Source: Heterohyrax brucei (Eukaryota > Chordata > Mammalia > Hyracoidea > Procaviidae). From it: DNA of 64,000 bases. Location of the stretch: the NCBI GenBank assembly GCA_028571685.1, contig CM053146.1, forward strand, positions 115,419,431-115,483,430, in the 5' to 3' direction. The notes under the pieces are model-generated. The model saw only the letters and a program-made list of their open reading frames with translations. It searched no databases and was not told where the DNA came from. Shown here in pieces: positions 34,111-45,480 of the stretch; the stretch's first letter is position 1; the number at the start of each line of letters is the position of its first letter. The position numbers and the translations under genes are program-made.

Positions 34111-36180
34111 ATCTGTGCTTGGGCGTTAACACCATTGTCATGGACACGGGCAGACAGGGTCAATTCAACCTTCTGTCTGGACAGGGTGATCAGATAAGGG
34201 GTGTAAATTGGCTATGGGGAACGGGTCTGGGTTCAAACAAATCCTGAAAGAGAAGAAATGACAGTCTAGGCGCCAGGTCAGGGACTTGAAGACAGTTCCT
34301 TTTAGTCTCTCTCCCTTAACTACAGGCTGCCGGTAGGCAGGCTTAATAGTTGGCAAGGCGAAACTTTCAACTCCTTGATTTTGCAGAGACACCCACTCTG
34401 GGCTCGAATGTAATGCCCACATTCAGTGTGTGCCCAGTAAACTACCTGTGAAGCAGCCACCGAAGGTACTGAGGCTCTTGTCACTTAAAAACAGAATACA
34501 CAGTGCAAAACAGTGGAAAGGAGAGAGCTCCCCGAGTGGACTCCTGCACAGGCCCCTACTTGTCCAGGATGTGCCTGGGAGAGCCGTGAGTGCCCAGGCT
34601 GCACTGTGTGTTTGGAGTTTTATGGCTGTTATCCCATGCAGCCCTCAGACATTAAGCCACAGGCATGCAACTGGCAAAGCGAATGGCTGGGAGGGGGCAG
34701 GGACTGGTACCCGGTCTATCCAGACAGGAACCCCACTGTCTACAACTGAGGGTCCCCCTGCTGCTCAGTGTCCCTTAAGGGAGGTAAGGGAGTTGAAATG
34801 CCAGTTTACCTTCAGTGAGGCATTAATCAGAATAACCGTTGATGAGGCGCCTGGTATCGAGAGGGTCTGAGAGACTCTTATGAGGTGAGAGACCACAGGC
34901 TAGATGGTTCTGAACCTCTAATCTGGTGGTTTTCATCTCAGTCACTGTTCCCGAGTGCAATCAAGAGAATGAGCTGACTTTGGGTGACACGAGTGTGGGA
35001 CGAGTCTAAATTCCACAGAATTCAGAGCCACATTCACTGGTTGAGTTTCAAAGTATACTCCCCAAAGGTCCAGTTGGAAATACTTCAGGAATTAAAGATG
35101 AGATCCTATTATTTAAAGGTGGCCCAGAAGAATACCTTTTTAAGTTTCTTGGACTGATGAGAAAGTTCGCAAAGGTGAAGTGTGCGCGGTGATTTATTGA
35201 TATTCACAGTGGCTGTTAACATATCTGAGGTAATTTATCAACTGTCCATCACTTGCCAGCAGATATCTTGGTGACACCAGCCTCGAGTAGCAGACACGTG
35301 TTTTGATCCCCAGAAGTCAGTCTGTGTACTATTCCCTCCAAGTAAGGAATTTGCCCCACCCCCACCCCAATTAACCCATTCCTGGATTATGCTGCACAGA
35401 TTTATCCAGGAGAGTCTATAGTGTTTTTCAAAACTTTGTCAGGCTTGATGAGAAGTGGCCAAAGGCTCATTACCTAGCTGAATTCACTGGTGTTGGATTC
35501 CAGGACACAGTGGCCTTGTATCATGGCTGGCCCTCCAGGAGAAAGCATCTTCTAAAGGTTTAGGAAGCTGTCAAGTTTAGATAAGGCTGAGCTCCGATCC
35601 TAGGGGACCTTGGTTGTATTAATAAGGAGAAATTAATTTTTAACTACTGGGAATATTGCCAAATTATGTGACCTTTGGCAGACCAGCTGTGCTATAAAAA
35701 TAAATCCCCTGTTTCTGAAAATGCTGCTCTGATGCAGTAGAACAATAACAATGTGTATTTTGTACAGGGAAGAGTGTGGGGTAGAGAAGAAAAGAGAGAA
35801 ATGAGAGTTGCCGGCAGCCCTCTGATGTGATGACACGGGGTTTCGAACCTCGCGAGCATCCTTTCCTGCTAGGTTTCTAGAGCACAGGAAAGAGAGCCAG
35901 GATGACAGGGAGAGCCTGCGAGGACTGGGAGCTGAGAAGGTGTTAAGTGCTTCCAGCCCGCTCACACCCCGGCCGTGGACACATCTCTCATTGTTCACAC
36001 CGAGAGCACTGGCACAGGGAGAAAAAAGGGGGATTTTCAACAAGCAACACGTGTGTCTTTCCCTAAATGCCACCAAATAAGTTTTGTCACTGAGAAGTTT
36101 GGGGGGAAATTCTCACTGGACTTACCAGCTGCTGAGATTTTGAAGGCAGCTCAGCCAGTGGCCAGCTCTGTGACCCATGT
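34111..36180. other. Intron 1 unique sequence
   Basis: No SINE or recognisable repeat is seen. At about 35605-35715 AT-rich DNA with GTATTAATAAGGAGAAATTA and CTATAAAAATAAATCCCC may be a conserved element. The ORFs here are chance frames. Confidence 0.4.
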
Positions 36181-36182
36181 GT

Positions 36183-36315
36183 GACTTAGTATACTTAATC
36201 TCTCTGTACCCCAGTTGCCTTATTTGTAAAATGTATGTCATGCTACTATGGCCTCATGGGGTTGTTGTAGTATGTCAGAGTATATAGAATACTGGTTGGC
36301 ACATATTAAGCCTAT
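36183..36315 (-). repeat. MIR, antisense
   Basis: TTAATCTCTCTGTACCCCAG then TTGCCTTATTTGTAAAATG, GGGGTTGTTGTAGTATGTC and ACTGGTTGGCACATATTAAG reproduce an antisense MIR. Confidence 0.7.
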
Positions 36316-36589
36316 TTGAATATCACTTAATTTTTGAAACAGCTTTATGGGATTAATTATGCCTCGTGGTCATAGAAAGCACACTGCATCCACTGTGGTA
36401 GGTTTATGTTATTTTTATAAGATTCGATAGGGAGTAAATAATTATTCATCCTCAGCTCTGACACTACTAAACCTTTGTCTGTGTTTTATAAGCACCAGAT
36501 TGTCTCTCTCATCACACTGTTCACAGGTGGAGCTTCTCTGTTAGAGTCTCATCTTAGACTTACCTCTGCTTTGGCTTTTTTCCCCCTTC

Positions 36590-36775
36590 TCCCTTCAGTG
36601 CATTTGCCTCTGCTGTTCTTTCTCTCCTCTCTCCTCTCTCTGTCTCTCTGTCTTTCTCCTCACTGTCTGTCTCTCAGTGCATTTGCCTCTGCTTTTATTT
36701 CTTTCCCCTCTCTTTCTCTCTCTTTCCTCTCTGTATTCTTTCCCTTCCGTTTCCTCTCTTTCCATCCTTCCTTCC
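36590..36775. repeat. Pyrimidine-rich tract containing a 79-bp direct repeat
   Basis: CAGTGCATTTGCCTCTGCT occurs at 36596 and again at 36675, each followed by TTCTTTCTCTCC-like sequence, so one 79-bp unit appears twice within a CT-rich run. Confidence 0.8.
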
Positions 36776-37849
36776 TGAACATGTGCTCAGCAGGGAAAAG
36801 AGTGTTTAAGGTGCTCTCTGGAATATGTAGTAACTTCTACTCTGGCATTAAGGCCCCTCAGCAGCTGAACTCAAAAAAATAAAAAAAAAAGTTTAAAAAA
36901 AGGCATCATAAAGACAAAGTAGCTTTTACCCAGCAAGACTTTTAATAATCCCATTTCCCTCTGGGTCTTCATAAAAGAGCCATGCTCTAACCCAGAAAAA
37001 AGGCAGGGGAAGTGGAAATAACAAAAGAAAAGTCCTCCCTGGTAGCCTGCAGTGGACGGGGTTGCTGGCAAGGCCAACGTAATGTACATGTCCAGGGGCA
37101 CTGTGCTCACAGCCACCTTTAAGATTCCCTGGTAAGCAATGATCCAGGCTTTACTGCATCTGTTTGTGAAGATAAAGGGAATGGTGACCTACTGGACTGC
37201 ATGGTAGTGATAATTGTTCTGATAACAGGGGAAAATAAAACCGGTATTCCAAAAAGACATACTGGGGACCAGGGGAAGGGCCATGGGGAGGGGTTAAATA
37301 GAAAGAGGTGGGCTGAAATCAAGCAAGAGAAATCTGCAACCAGCCCATGTCTTCCTAGTGCTACTGACAACAGATATTTAGAATCTGCCTTTGAGAGAGT
37401 TGGAGGTTTTAGTAAGAGGGAAATAGAACCCTCGGAGGAATTAATTTGACTACCATGATAATTAAAATTAAGTATCGTTTTAACTTTGTTGTGTTATCAA
37501 AGTTAGTGTGTCCTTGGAGAAATAGTTTACACTAACTCTACCTTGACCTGTGATTAGGTATTATTATCCCAGACAAGTTATTTAAGCTCTGTGTTCACCA
37601 ATAAAAAAAAAACACTTGTGTTTAAGAGCAGCTTTGAGTGAGCACAAAGGGTAGTAGCTGAAAAAGGAGAACTTGTCATTAGGCTTTCATAGGATTTGTG
37701 ATAACTAGTGATACTTTTTACATTCCTTGGTTAGTTAATTCATTAATGTATCCAAATGTATTGAGTCTAACTTTTAGGAAAGACTGGTATGATCCTGTAA
37801 GATTTACCCAAGTCCACTTAGAAAGAAAGTTGCTTTGGGTCCAGTAGAA

Positions 37850-38215
37850 TTGCTAAGGCCATTGCTTAAAAGATGCTAAAGGCCTCCAGTCTCAGCACTT
37901 GAGTTACAGAGATGGGAAAGATACTTCTGATATGGGAGAGTGTAGAGGAGATGGCATCTGAGCCAGAACTGAGAAGATCAATGGGATTTAGAGCCGGGAA
38001 AGGTGTCTTATGAGAAGGGGACAGCGAAAGCCAGAAAAGGACACTGCATGAGGGACACTCTGAAGCTGTAGTTTAAAAAGTGTGGAGGGGAAAATTTGTA
38101 AACAAGGTTGGAGAAAACAGTGTGGGATGAAGGCAAGGCCCAAACTGCTAACCAAGGGGTTTGGATTTCATAGACTAACCAGTGGGGAGCCACTGGCATT
38201 TCAACACAAGCCTTA
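37850..38215 (-). repeat. L2-type LINE relic, antisense
   Basis: GGAGATGGCATCTGAGCCAG, AACTGAGAAGATCAATGG and GGATTTCATAGACTAACCAG then TGGGGAGCCACTGG follow the order of an old mammalian LINE2-like 3' region in antisense. Confidence 0.4.
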
Positions 38216-38626
38216 GTTAACCAAAATAAATGGAAAATATTGTGTTACCTTTTTCTCTCCCACCTTTTTTTTTTTTTTGGCACAACCTCAAAAATTATTC
38301 TTGTGTTCCCTTCCCCAAATGTCTGTTGAAATGGCCAGGAACTGTAATCCCAGATCTCTCATCAGTGGCATCAAAATTGCATTTGCACTGAGGGCTGGGA
38401 AAGAGAGGACAAAAATATAAACTAATGATGTTATATTGGCTGCCCTATTGGAATTGTATTTGTTTGTGATATAAGATAACAAATAATAGGGTTACCACAG
38501 GTGGCATGATTTGAGGTCAGGGAAGGTAATCACATCAAACTTACATTTTAACGATTAAATAAGGGTTCAATTTTAGAATCCAGATCGAGGGAAAGAAAAT
38601 TTTAAAAGGCTCTATTTCCAGCCTCA

Positions 38627-38838
38627 GGAGCCCTGGTAGTACAAGTGGTTTGCAGTCAGCTGCTGACCTCAAGGTTGGCAGTTCAAACCCACTCGGCTGC
38701 TCCTTGACAGAAAGGCTTGGTGCAAGGCTTCTGTGAAGATTCAAGGGGAGGAAATCTTATGGAGCAGTTGTACTCTGTGACACTTGGGGTCACCATGGGT
38801 CAGAAGCCACTCAGCAGCAGTGGGTTCGGTTTTGCTTT
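38627..38838 (+). mobile_element. Afrotherian SINE (long subtype)
   Basis: GGAGCCCTGGTAGTACAAGT head, GTTGGCAGTTCAAACCCACT B-box, and tail CACTCAGCAGCAGTGGGTTC. It marks the right edge of the SINE-poor interval. Confidence 0.9.
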
Positions 38839-39714
38839 TTGTTTTCTTCCAGGCCCAATTTTTCAGTTCTTTTCCTCTGTGAAATCATTCAAGGTGTTTT
38901 GGAAGAGAGAGTCTGCTTTATTCCTGACTCCTTCCACACTGCTCATGTGCAGGCTTCCGCTCCCGGTATCTGCTTCCCTTCTGCCTTCCTTCCCAGATGG
39001 CCTTTTTAGTCGGATTTTGAACTTTACCACTGCAAAAGTTCACCCAGATTTCCATTTGCCGTGCCTTCAGGAGTGTATCCTTCACTGCCACCAGCGCCAT
39101 AAATTGAATAGATTGCATCCCTTCCCAGTTGCCTTAGGAAGTGGTCAAACAGCCACATTCCTGGGCTGATGGATTGGCTCATTTCTTCCCAGCTTAAGCC
39201 AAGATACAGATTTTATGAGACTGTCTTGTGACAGGCTGAAGTCGCTTTGAATAAAACAAAATCCAGCCTCAGATCACAGAAATAACTCTTAAAAAGCAGC
39301 TTATCCAGAACTTGTGAACACAATTTGATTAAAACGCTGAGCAAAGGACTTAGATGGTCTGGGCAAGGGATTTGAAGAAACTCTTTTTTTGGTCTTTCTT
39401 TTCATGTATCACTGTTGTTGACATGCTCACACACAGAACTGTGGATCCATAATATTTATAAATACGCAGCCACAGACTCACTTAAGAAACCCACGTCAGT
39501 AGAGCTAATGTGATTAAAAGAGACATTTGAACTCTTCGTAATTCAAGACAGACATGTTCATCCAGAGTCGTGACATTTGTTTTCAAGCTTGCCTACCAAA
39601 AAACAGGGATATTACCTGGAGTAAATGTCTTGTCTAGCAAGGTAAACAATCTTTTTAATTTTTTGTTCAATCTGTTAGTTAGACGGTCTTTTCCAAATTT
39701 CATTATAAACTCTG

Positions 39715-39730
39715 CCCCCCCCCCCCCCCC
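39715..39730. repeat. Poly-C run (16 C)
   Basis: Sixteen consecutive C, just before an antisense SINE fragment; an assembly- and sequencing-sensitive spot. Confidence 0.9.
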
Positions 39731-39740
39731 ACCAAAAAGA

Positions 39741-39870
39741 AATAACTGTTGCTGTTCAGGCAGTTCTGACTCAGGGTGATTCCATGGATTACAGAGTAGA
39801 ACTGCTCCCTGTATTTTCTTGACTGTGATCTTTACAGAAGCCAATCACCAGGCCTTTCTTCTGCATCTCA
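39741..39870 (-). mobile_element. Afrotherian SINE, antisense, head missing
   Basis: ACTGTTGCTGTTCAGGCAGT then TCTGACTCAGGGTGATTCCA tail and AGAAGCCAATCACCAGGCCT middle are kept, but the tRNA-like head is absent. It runs straight into the antisense RTE tail. Confidence 0.75.
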
Positions 39871-39871
39871 T

Positions 39872-40560
39872 TATGTTGTTGCTGGGTACTGCTGACTTAG
39901 TTCTGACCTAGAGTGACCCCATGCCTACGAAAAGGAAGCTGCTGTCAGTCAATCTCGCATTGAGGGTCTCCTCTTTTTTACTGACACTCTGCTTTACCAA
40001 ACATAATGTCCTGCTCCAGAGACCGGTACCCCCGATAATGTGTTCATAGTAGGCAGGATCAAGTGTCCCCACCCTCACTTCCTAGGAGCCCTCTGGCTGT
40101 ACTTGTATAGACTGGTTTGATCTTCTGGCCACTCACAGTATATTCAGCATCCATCTTTGGGTATCACCATGATTCAGAGGCATCGGTTCCTCCTTTTTGT
40201 CCAGCTTTCTCATGTACATGGTGATTGAAAGGTCTTTCGCAGCACATTTGCCCAGTGTGCCCCTTTGTTTGTTTTCTTGACTGCTGCTTCCTTGGGCATT
40301 GATTCTGGATTCAAGTAAAATTAAATCCTTGACAACGTCAGTCTTTTCTCTTTTTATCATGATATTATTTATTGGTCCAGTTGTGAGAACTCTTACTCTG
40401 TTTATGTGGATTTAGGATCTGTAGTGAAGGCAGTAGTCTGTAGTTTTCATTAGTGAGTACTTCAAGTTCTCTTTACTTTCAGCAGGCAAGGCAGTGTTAC
40501 CTACCGATGTCAGATTGTTACTGAGTCTTCCTCTAATTGTGATGCCACGTTCTTCTTCAT
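39872..40560 (-). mobile_element. RTE/BovB-type LINE 3' fragment, antisense
   Basis: On the minus strand this is collinear with 12415-13206: both have CACAACTGGACCAATAA, the ATTTTACTT and AGCAGCAG blocks and AAAGCTGGACAA-type segments, and the minus-strand frame reads DVVKDLILLESRINAQGSSS. It ends with the RTE 3' tail near 39872. Stops and indels show it is dead. It lacks the 33-bp insertion present in the other copy. Confidence 0.72.
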
Positions 40561-40605
40561 ATATCACCTTATTATACAGACTTATAAAGCTCTAGAACTG
40601 GCTTA

Positions 40606-40806
40606 AGGAGCCCTGATGGCACAGTGGTTAAGTACCCCACTGCTAAACTAAAGGTTAGTGGGCTTAAGCTCACCAGTTGCTCTGCAGCAGAAAGATGTGG
40701 CAGTCTGCTCTGTAAAGCTTGCAGCCTTGGAAACTCTCTCGGGGAGTTCTGCTGTCCTGTGGGGTTGCTGTTAGTTGGAATTGGATGTGGTGCTTAACAA
40801 CAACTG
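40606..40806 (+). mobile_element. Afrotherian SINE (long subtype)
   Basis: GGAGCCCTGATGGCACAGTG then GTTAAGTACCCCACTGCTAA head, AGAAAGATGTGGCAGTCTGC middle, and an AACAACAAC tail like that of the RTE element. Confidence 0.9.
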
Positions 40807-40844
40807 AACTGATTTTTAGAATTCTCTCCCCATACCTTGTAAAA

Positions 40845-40925
40845 ATGAAACAGTTAGGGCTCAGAGACATTTAGTAACTTACCCAAATTCACGCAGCTCG
40901 CCAGTGGTAAGACCAGACTTCAATA
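40845..40925 (+). repeat. MIR fragment
   Basis: GGGCTCAGAGACATTTAGTA then ACTTACCCAAATTCACGCAG and CCAGTGGTAAGACCAGACTT is the MIR 3' half. Confidence 0.6.
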
Positions 40926-42003
40926 TAAGGCTTCTAACTCAGTATCTTGTAGTATTCTCAGTAAATGCACTGTTGGAGTGAATTAAGTGGCAAGGTGACA
41001 GACTCTTCTCTTTTTAAGTAGGGGAAAGAGTTTACTATTAATTGAATGAAAACAATGCTGTGGAAATGGAGACAGGATAGGGTTATGCTGTGGATAAATT
41101 ATAAAGTAAGTAAAAAGTGTTATTTTCCGGGGAAATGAGACCAAATACTTTTCTCCTCCAAGTGCCCTCAGGTATGTATAAGAAGTAGATGTCTTCTAAT
41201 CCTTTTACTCGTTCTCTTTGCCGTGCCATTTTAAGTAATAGGGAATTGCAATCTGGTTCAATGGGTTTCAAATGTTATTTCACAAAGCCCTGAACTTCTT
41301 GCAGAGAAACCCCTCAGGGATGCAGAGAGAGGCTGGGAAGATGGAATTCCACACCCCTCCTGGCCACCCTTCTTTCCAGCACCCCAAAAGAACTCCACTT
41401 CTATCTTCTTTGAACTTTGGGATTCTGGGTAGTTTTGCTTGAAGAAAAAAAATTAAAAATGCCACCTCTGAAAAGAAAATTGAGAACCTATAGGCTTAAT
41501 TCAATTTGGTCATTTTACAGTTTAAGAAGCTGAGATTCAGAAAGGTCACACTGAGTTAAGGGTCCAGAGGCAACACTCCTTCTTATTGCTAACATCTTCC
41601 TCATCGTTTCGTGGTAACCCAGACCCGTTACCCCAACTCCACCTTGGCAACAGCCTGATTCACCAGCCTCATATCCAGCCAGTCTTCAAGTTGCCCTGGT
41701 TTTACCAAGGACTGTCTCCTTCAGTTCAGCTAACCTGCTGATCTGACTGTTGTCCTTGCACCTCAGGGCTGCCAGCAGGCCATTTGCCTAGTGTCAACAA
41801 GTAGAGTTTATGGCTGTTGTGGAGTGAGCCTTTATAATTCTGATTATTTAAGAGGCCTCGCTTCGGGGCACTTGGCTGGCTGGCTCGCTATAGTTAGACT
41901 TGGGTTTTTAGCAAATACTAAGTTCAGGCTGTACCATGTTCTTTAAAACAACTCCAGTTGACTTTTTAAAAGCTTCTTTATCCCTATTCCTTCCTAGTAC
42001 TTC

Positions 42004-42211
42004 ATAGGAGTCCATGGGTGGTGAAAATGGCTAAAGTACAGCCTACTAGTTGAAAAGTTGGAGGTTTGAGTCCACCCAGGGAAACTTCAGGAGAAAGCCC
42101 TGGAGATCTATTTGTGTGGGGAAAATCAGCCATTGAAAACCCCCTGGGGCACACTTGTATTCTGACACACATGAGGTTGCCATGAGTCAGAGTTGACATT
42201 GACAGCAACTG
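42004..42211 (+). mobile_element. Afrotherian SINE (long subtype)
   Basis: AGGAGTCCATGGGTGGTGAA head, AAATCAGCCATTGAAAACCC middle, and tail GTTGACATTGACAGCAACTG. First of three adjoining SINEs. Confidence 0.85.
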
Positions 42212-42212
42212 G

Positions 42213-42392
42213 TAATGTGGTTGTTGACTCATAGTGGCCCCATGTGTGCAGAACAGAACTGCTCCATAGGGTTTTCCAGGCTGTGAGCTTTCTTGGAAGC
42301 AGATCAGGAGGTCTGTCTTCCAAGGCAACTCTGGGTGGGTTGGAGCCACCAACCTTTAACTAGTAGCCAAGGGCTTAACTCTTTGCAGTACC
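42213..42392 (-). mobile_element. Afrotherian SINE (long subtype), antisense
   Basis: GTTGTTGACTCATAGTGGCC tail in antisense, GGAAGCAGATCAGGAGGTCT middle, and head TTAACTCTTTGCAGTACCC. It is tail-to-tail with the preceding copy. Confidence 0.85.
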
Positions 42393-42542
42393 CAAACCCA
42401 CTAGTAGGGTCCAACTCATAGTGACCCTATAGGTCAGAGTAGAACTGCCCCATAGAGTTTCCAAGGAGCACTTCGTGGATTTGAACTGGCGGCCTTTTGA
42501 TTAGCAGATGTAGCACTTAACCCACTATACCACCAGGGTTTC
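42393..42542 (-). mobile_element. Afrotherian SINE (short subtype), antisense
   Basis: CAAACCCACTAGTAGGGTCC tail, GGATTTGAACTGGCGGCCTT B-box in antisense, and head TATACCACCAGGGTTTCC. Confidence 0.9.
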
Positions 42543-44230
42543 CTTGCACTACTCAAGAACTAATTACCAAAGGAATGAAGATCTTTCTTAAATTGAATTC
42601 TGTACTAGGATGAGCTCCTCCAAAAGCTGACCAAGTGACTTAGAATTATAAGTGGATGAATCTACAATACCGCACCTGATCCAGGGCCAGGTTACACCTA
42701 GGCAGTACCAGATAGTGCTGAGGCCACCAGCAAAGTAAGAGCAGCTGAAAAACTGAAAACAAACCAAGCTCAGAAAAAAGAGAAAATTTTAAAACTATTT
42801 GATACTTACATTTCAAATAAAAGCACCTAAGGAGTCATTATGGGGGGAAAAAGTCAGAATTTTCTTAAGACTTCCTTACAATTTATAATTTGATACTCTC
42901 TTTCTTTCACATTACATCTGGAGGCATCATGTTAACCCTTTCATTCTTGGGCCTCAGGTCTTAATCTGGCTGGCCCTGGCTCATTCTGTAGGCTCTGTCC
43001 TCAATGACAATGAGGAAGCTCAACTTGAGCAGTCCAGGCCTGCACTTTGCCACTTCTTTTTGGGAACTGAGTTTGCCCCAGGTGAGAGGTGCTCCTGAAA
43101 AAGCTGGAAAATGACGGCTGTTGTCGAGTCACCAAAAATGCTCAGGGGCTGAGGCATGACCAGGGTCAACGTTCCCACCTGTATGTGGAGATTGACCTTC
43201 AGGAGTTTGTCCTTGAGTTCAACTCTCCTTTGGCTTGGCTTGACTCTTCTAAAACAGGGCAGAAAGCATTTGTGGGTTTAGTTTTGTAATACAATAAAGG
43301 CCCTCAAAGTAGTGCTTGATGCATCTCTTTAGGAGAAATCTCAAACCTGGAACTGAAAAATCAGTTTATCAAGAGGAGATATGAAAGGATCAAGTGTATT
43401 TTCTTTTACACTTTTTACTTACACATTGCAAGAATTCTGCTCTCTCCAAGAAAAACAGAGGTGGAAATTCTAGTATTTATCGTTGTGGATATACTTCTGT
43501 GCAAATGATGTGTGATATTTTGTGAGAGGGTGTGAAAGTGTATACAGGACTAAAGTGTGAATTACTAATATGTCTGTGTAACTGATGTATGTTCCATATC
43601 CGTGTTTGTGTGTGTTTTTGAGTGTGAGTGTGATCCAAATACGAATGCTGAGCATATTAATGTTTGGGTATTGAAAAGGTTAATCACACACAACCAAAGC
43701 AGGTGTTTTTGGAGTTCTCAGATATTTTAATAAATGCCTTGATTTTCTTCAGATAATGAGCAGAAAAGGGAAATGGGCTTCATACATCTTTTTCCCTTGC
43801 TTAATTAATTTTTTAAACAGTGAAAATGTAGAGTGTCTGCTATGTGATATATGTGGTTATAAAAAAGGACTTTAAGTCGGGAAGTGATCCTTTCCAATGT
43901 GAATGAGATCTAAAAACTTCCTAGGAGGAAGGTTTCTGTCTTTACTGCTGATGGCAATTCGAACATTGACTGGTCTGATTACTAAAAGTTTAAATCAGGA
44001 GTGTGAGGAAGTTTATCTGTCAAGAGTAATTGGAGAGAAGGAGAGGAAGGATGGAGAAAAGAGGAAAGGAGAGCAGATGTTGTGGAAATCATAATGGGTA
44101 CTAACCAGAGCTCCGTTCACATCTCTTCTGATGAGTTCCAAGTCTAAAGATATGATTTGAGGTGAGTTGGGGCTGCAGTTAATATTAACAGGCTGTGCTT
44201 TTCTGCAGAATAACTGGCACAGGAGTTCTA

Positions 44231-44681
44231 AAACAAAACAAAGCAAACAACCAGCCAAACTCACTGCCTTCCAGTCTCTTCCAACTCCTGAGGACCCTTC
44301 ATGTTACAGAGCAGAGCTGCACCATAGGCTGGTAGATTAACCAGTAAGCAAGGTATGCACAGGCTTACTTGTGTTTACTTACTAATCTATACTGCGCAAT
44401 TTCACATGGGTTTTGCCACATCTGTGAAATTTGTGCATTACAAATGTTTCTGCACTACTGCTTTGAAATTGGGTGTTACAGATTAGTAAGTAAGCAGAAG
44501 CAAGCCCATGCATACCTGCCTTCTTGGGTAATCCGTTCCCGTCTATAGGGCTTTGTTGGCTGTAATTTTTATGGAAGCAGATCATCAGACCTTTCCTCCA
44601 TAATGCCATTGGGTGGGTTTGAACTGCCAGCCTTTGTGGTATCTGTCATATGCAAATAGTTTGCACTGCACAGAGACCTCC
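44231..44681 (-). mobile_element. Afrotherian SINE (long subtype), antisense, split by a hAT-like insertion
   Basis: The left part (to 44328) carries the tail and AGAGCAGAGCTGCACCATAG. The right part (from 44542) resumes ATAGGGCTTTGTTGGCTGTA, the AAGCAGATCATCAGACCTTT middle, the GTTTGAACTGCCAGCCTTTG B-box and the head to GAGACCTCC. The palindromic element at 44329-44541 lies between them. Confidence 0.8.
44329..44541. mobile_element. Palindromic hAT-like MITE, copy 1
   Basis: Long terminal inverted repeats of roughly 80 nt make up most of the 213 bp. The left arm reads CCAGTAAGCAAGGTATGCAC (from 44341), and the reverse complement of the right arm reads CAGGTATGCATGGGCTTGCT. Flanking ACCATAGG (44321-44328) and TCTATAGG (44542-44549) match at 6 of 8 positions, consistent with an aged 8-bp target duplication. 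There is no coding capacity. The site lies inside an afrotherian SINE in NRP2 intron 1. Confidence 0.75.
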
Positions 44682-45359
44682 AAGAAGCTCTGCCTAGAAG
44701 AAAATGTGCTTTTCTGCTAGCTTGGCAAGAGCAGCTGGTGATCTAAGTACCCACTCCTCTGCTTCCTTGGATGGCCACTTGGGGCCCCATTTCACATTCA
44801 TGAACCAGGAGCAATAGGCCGTGATCTGACACCTTGCTGAAAGAGGCTGGGTGCCCAGCATGGGTGAGTGTGGGGGCATCTGGAGAGCCTACGGGGACTG
44901 GCTGCAGAGGAGCAGGCAGCCTCGGGCCTCAGGGCTCGCCTCGTGAGCATCAGGGTGTGAGGGGTGGGCTCATTGTCCTCCTGGACTGGGCAGGCTGCAC
45001 ATCTGTAGACAGAGGGTAATGTGGTCTTTGCTTGCTGGGAGAAATGGCCTGCTTTTGTTTTCCACCCAGTAGGAAATGGAACCTGAATCCATTAGATTCT
45101 GGCATTTCAGCAAGGCACAGTTTGAGCTCCTGAAGGCACAGTGCCTGAAAGGCTACTGGTTTGGGGTTGTGTATCCCAACCACCATTGTGCACGTGCCCA
45201 TCTTTTATGCGTTTAAAGCCTGTCAAGTGGTAATCCAAAGCAGAGGTCTGGAAGACAATAATGCCAGCAGACATGGGGAATAGTCAAGTGCACCTGTAGA
45301 GTTAAAAAATGTATGACCCTTTGCCTCAAAGAGGGAACACAGGAGAAAGACCTCATCCT

Positions 45360-45480
45360 GGAGGGTGGCTGCTGAGCTGTAATACATAATTCACGGGCCC
45401 ATGCTGCTCCATGCAGATGGCGATATTAAATCGTGATTGATGCTAAGAGAGGCATAATCTCCGAAAGGTCTCCAAGTGGC
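45360..45480. promoter_or_regulatory. Candidate conserved non-coding element in intron 1
   Basis: Unique, repeat-free sequence with GCAGATGGCGATATTAAATC and GTGATTGATGCTAAGAGAGG; it has an E-box-like CAGATG and AT-rich cores. Function is inferred only. Confidence 0.22.

Noticed and set aside
36475-36882. 135-codon ORF rich in Ser/Leu/Phe
   Set aside because: It is the translation of a CT-rich tract in intron 1.
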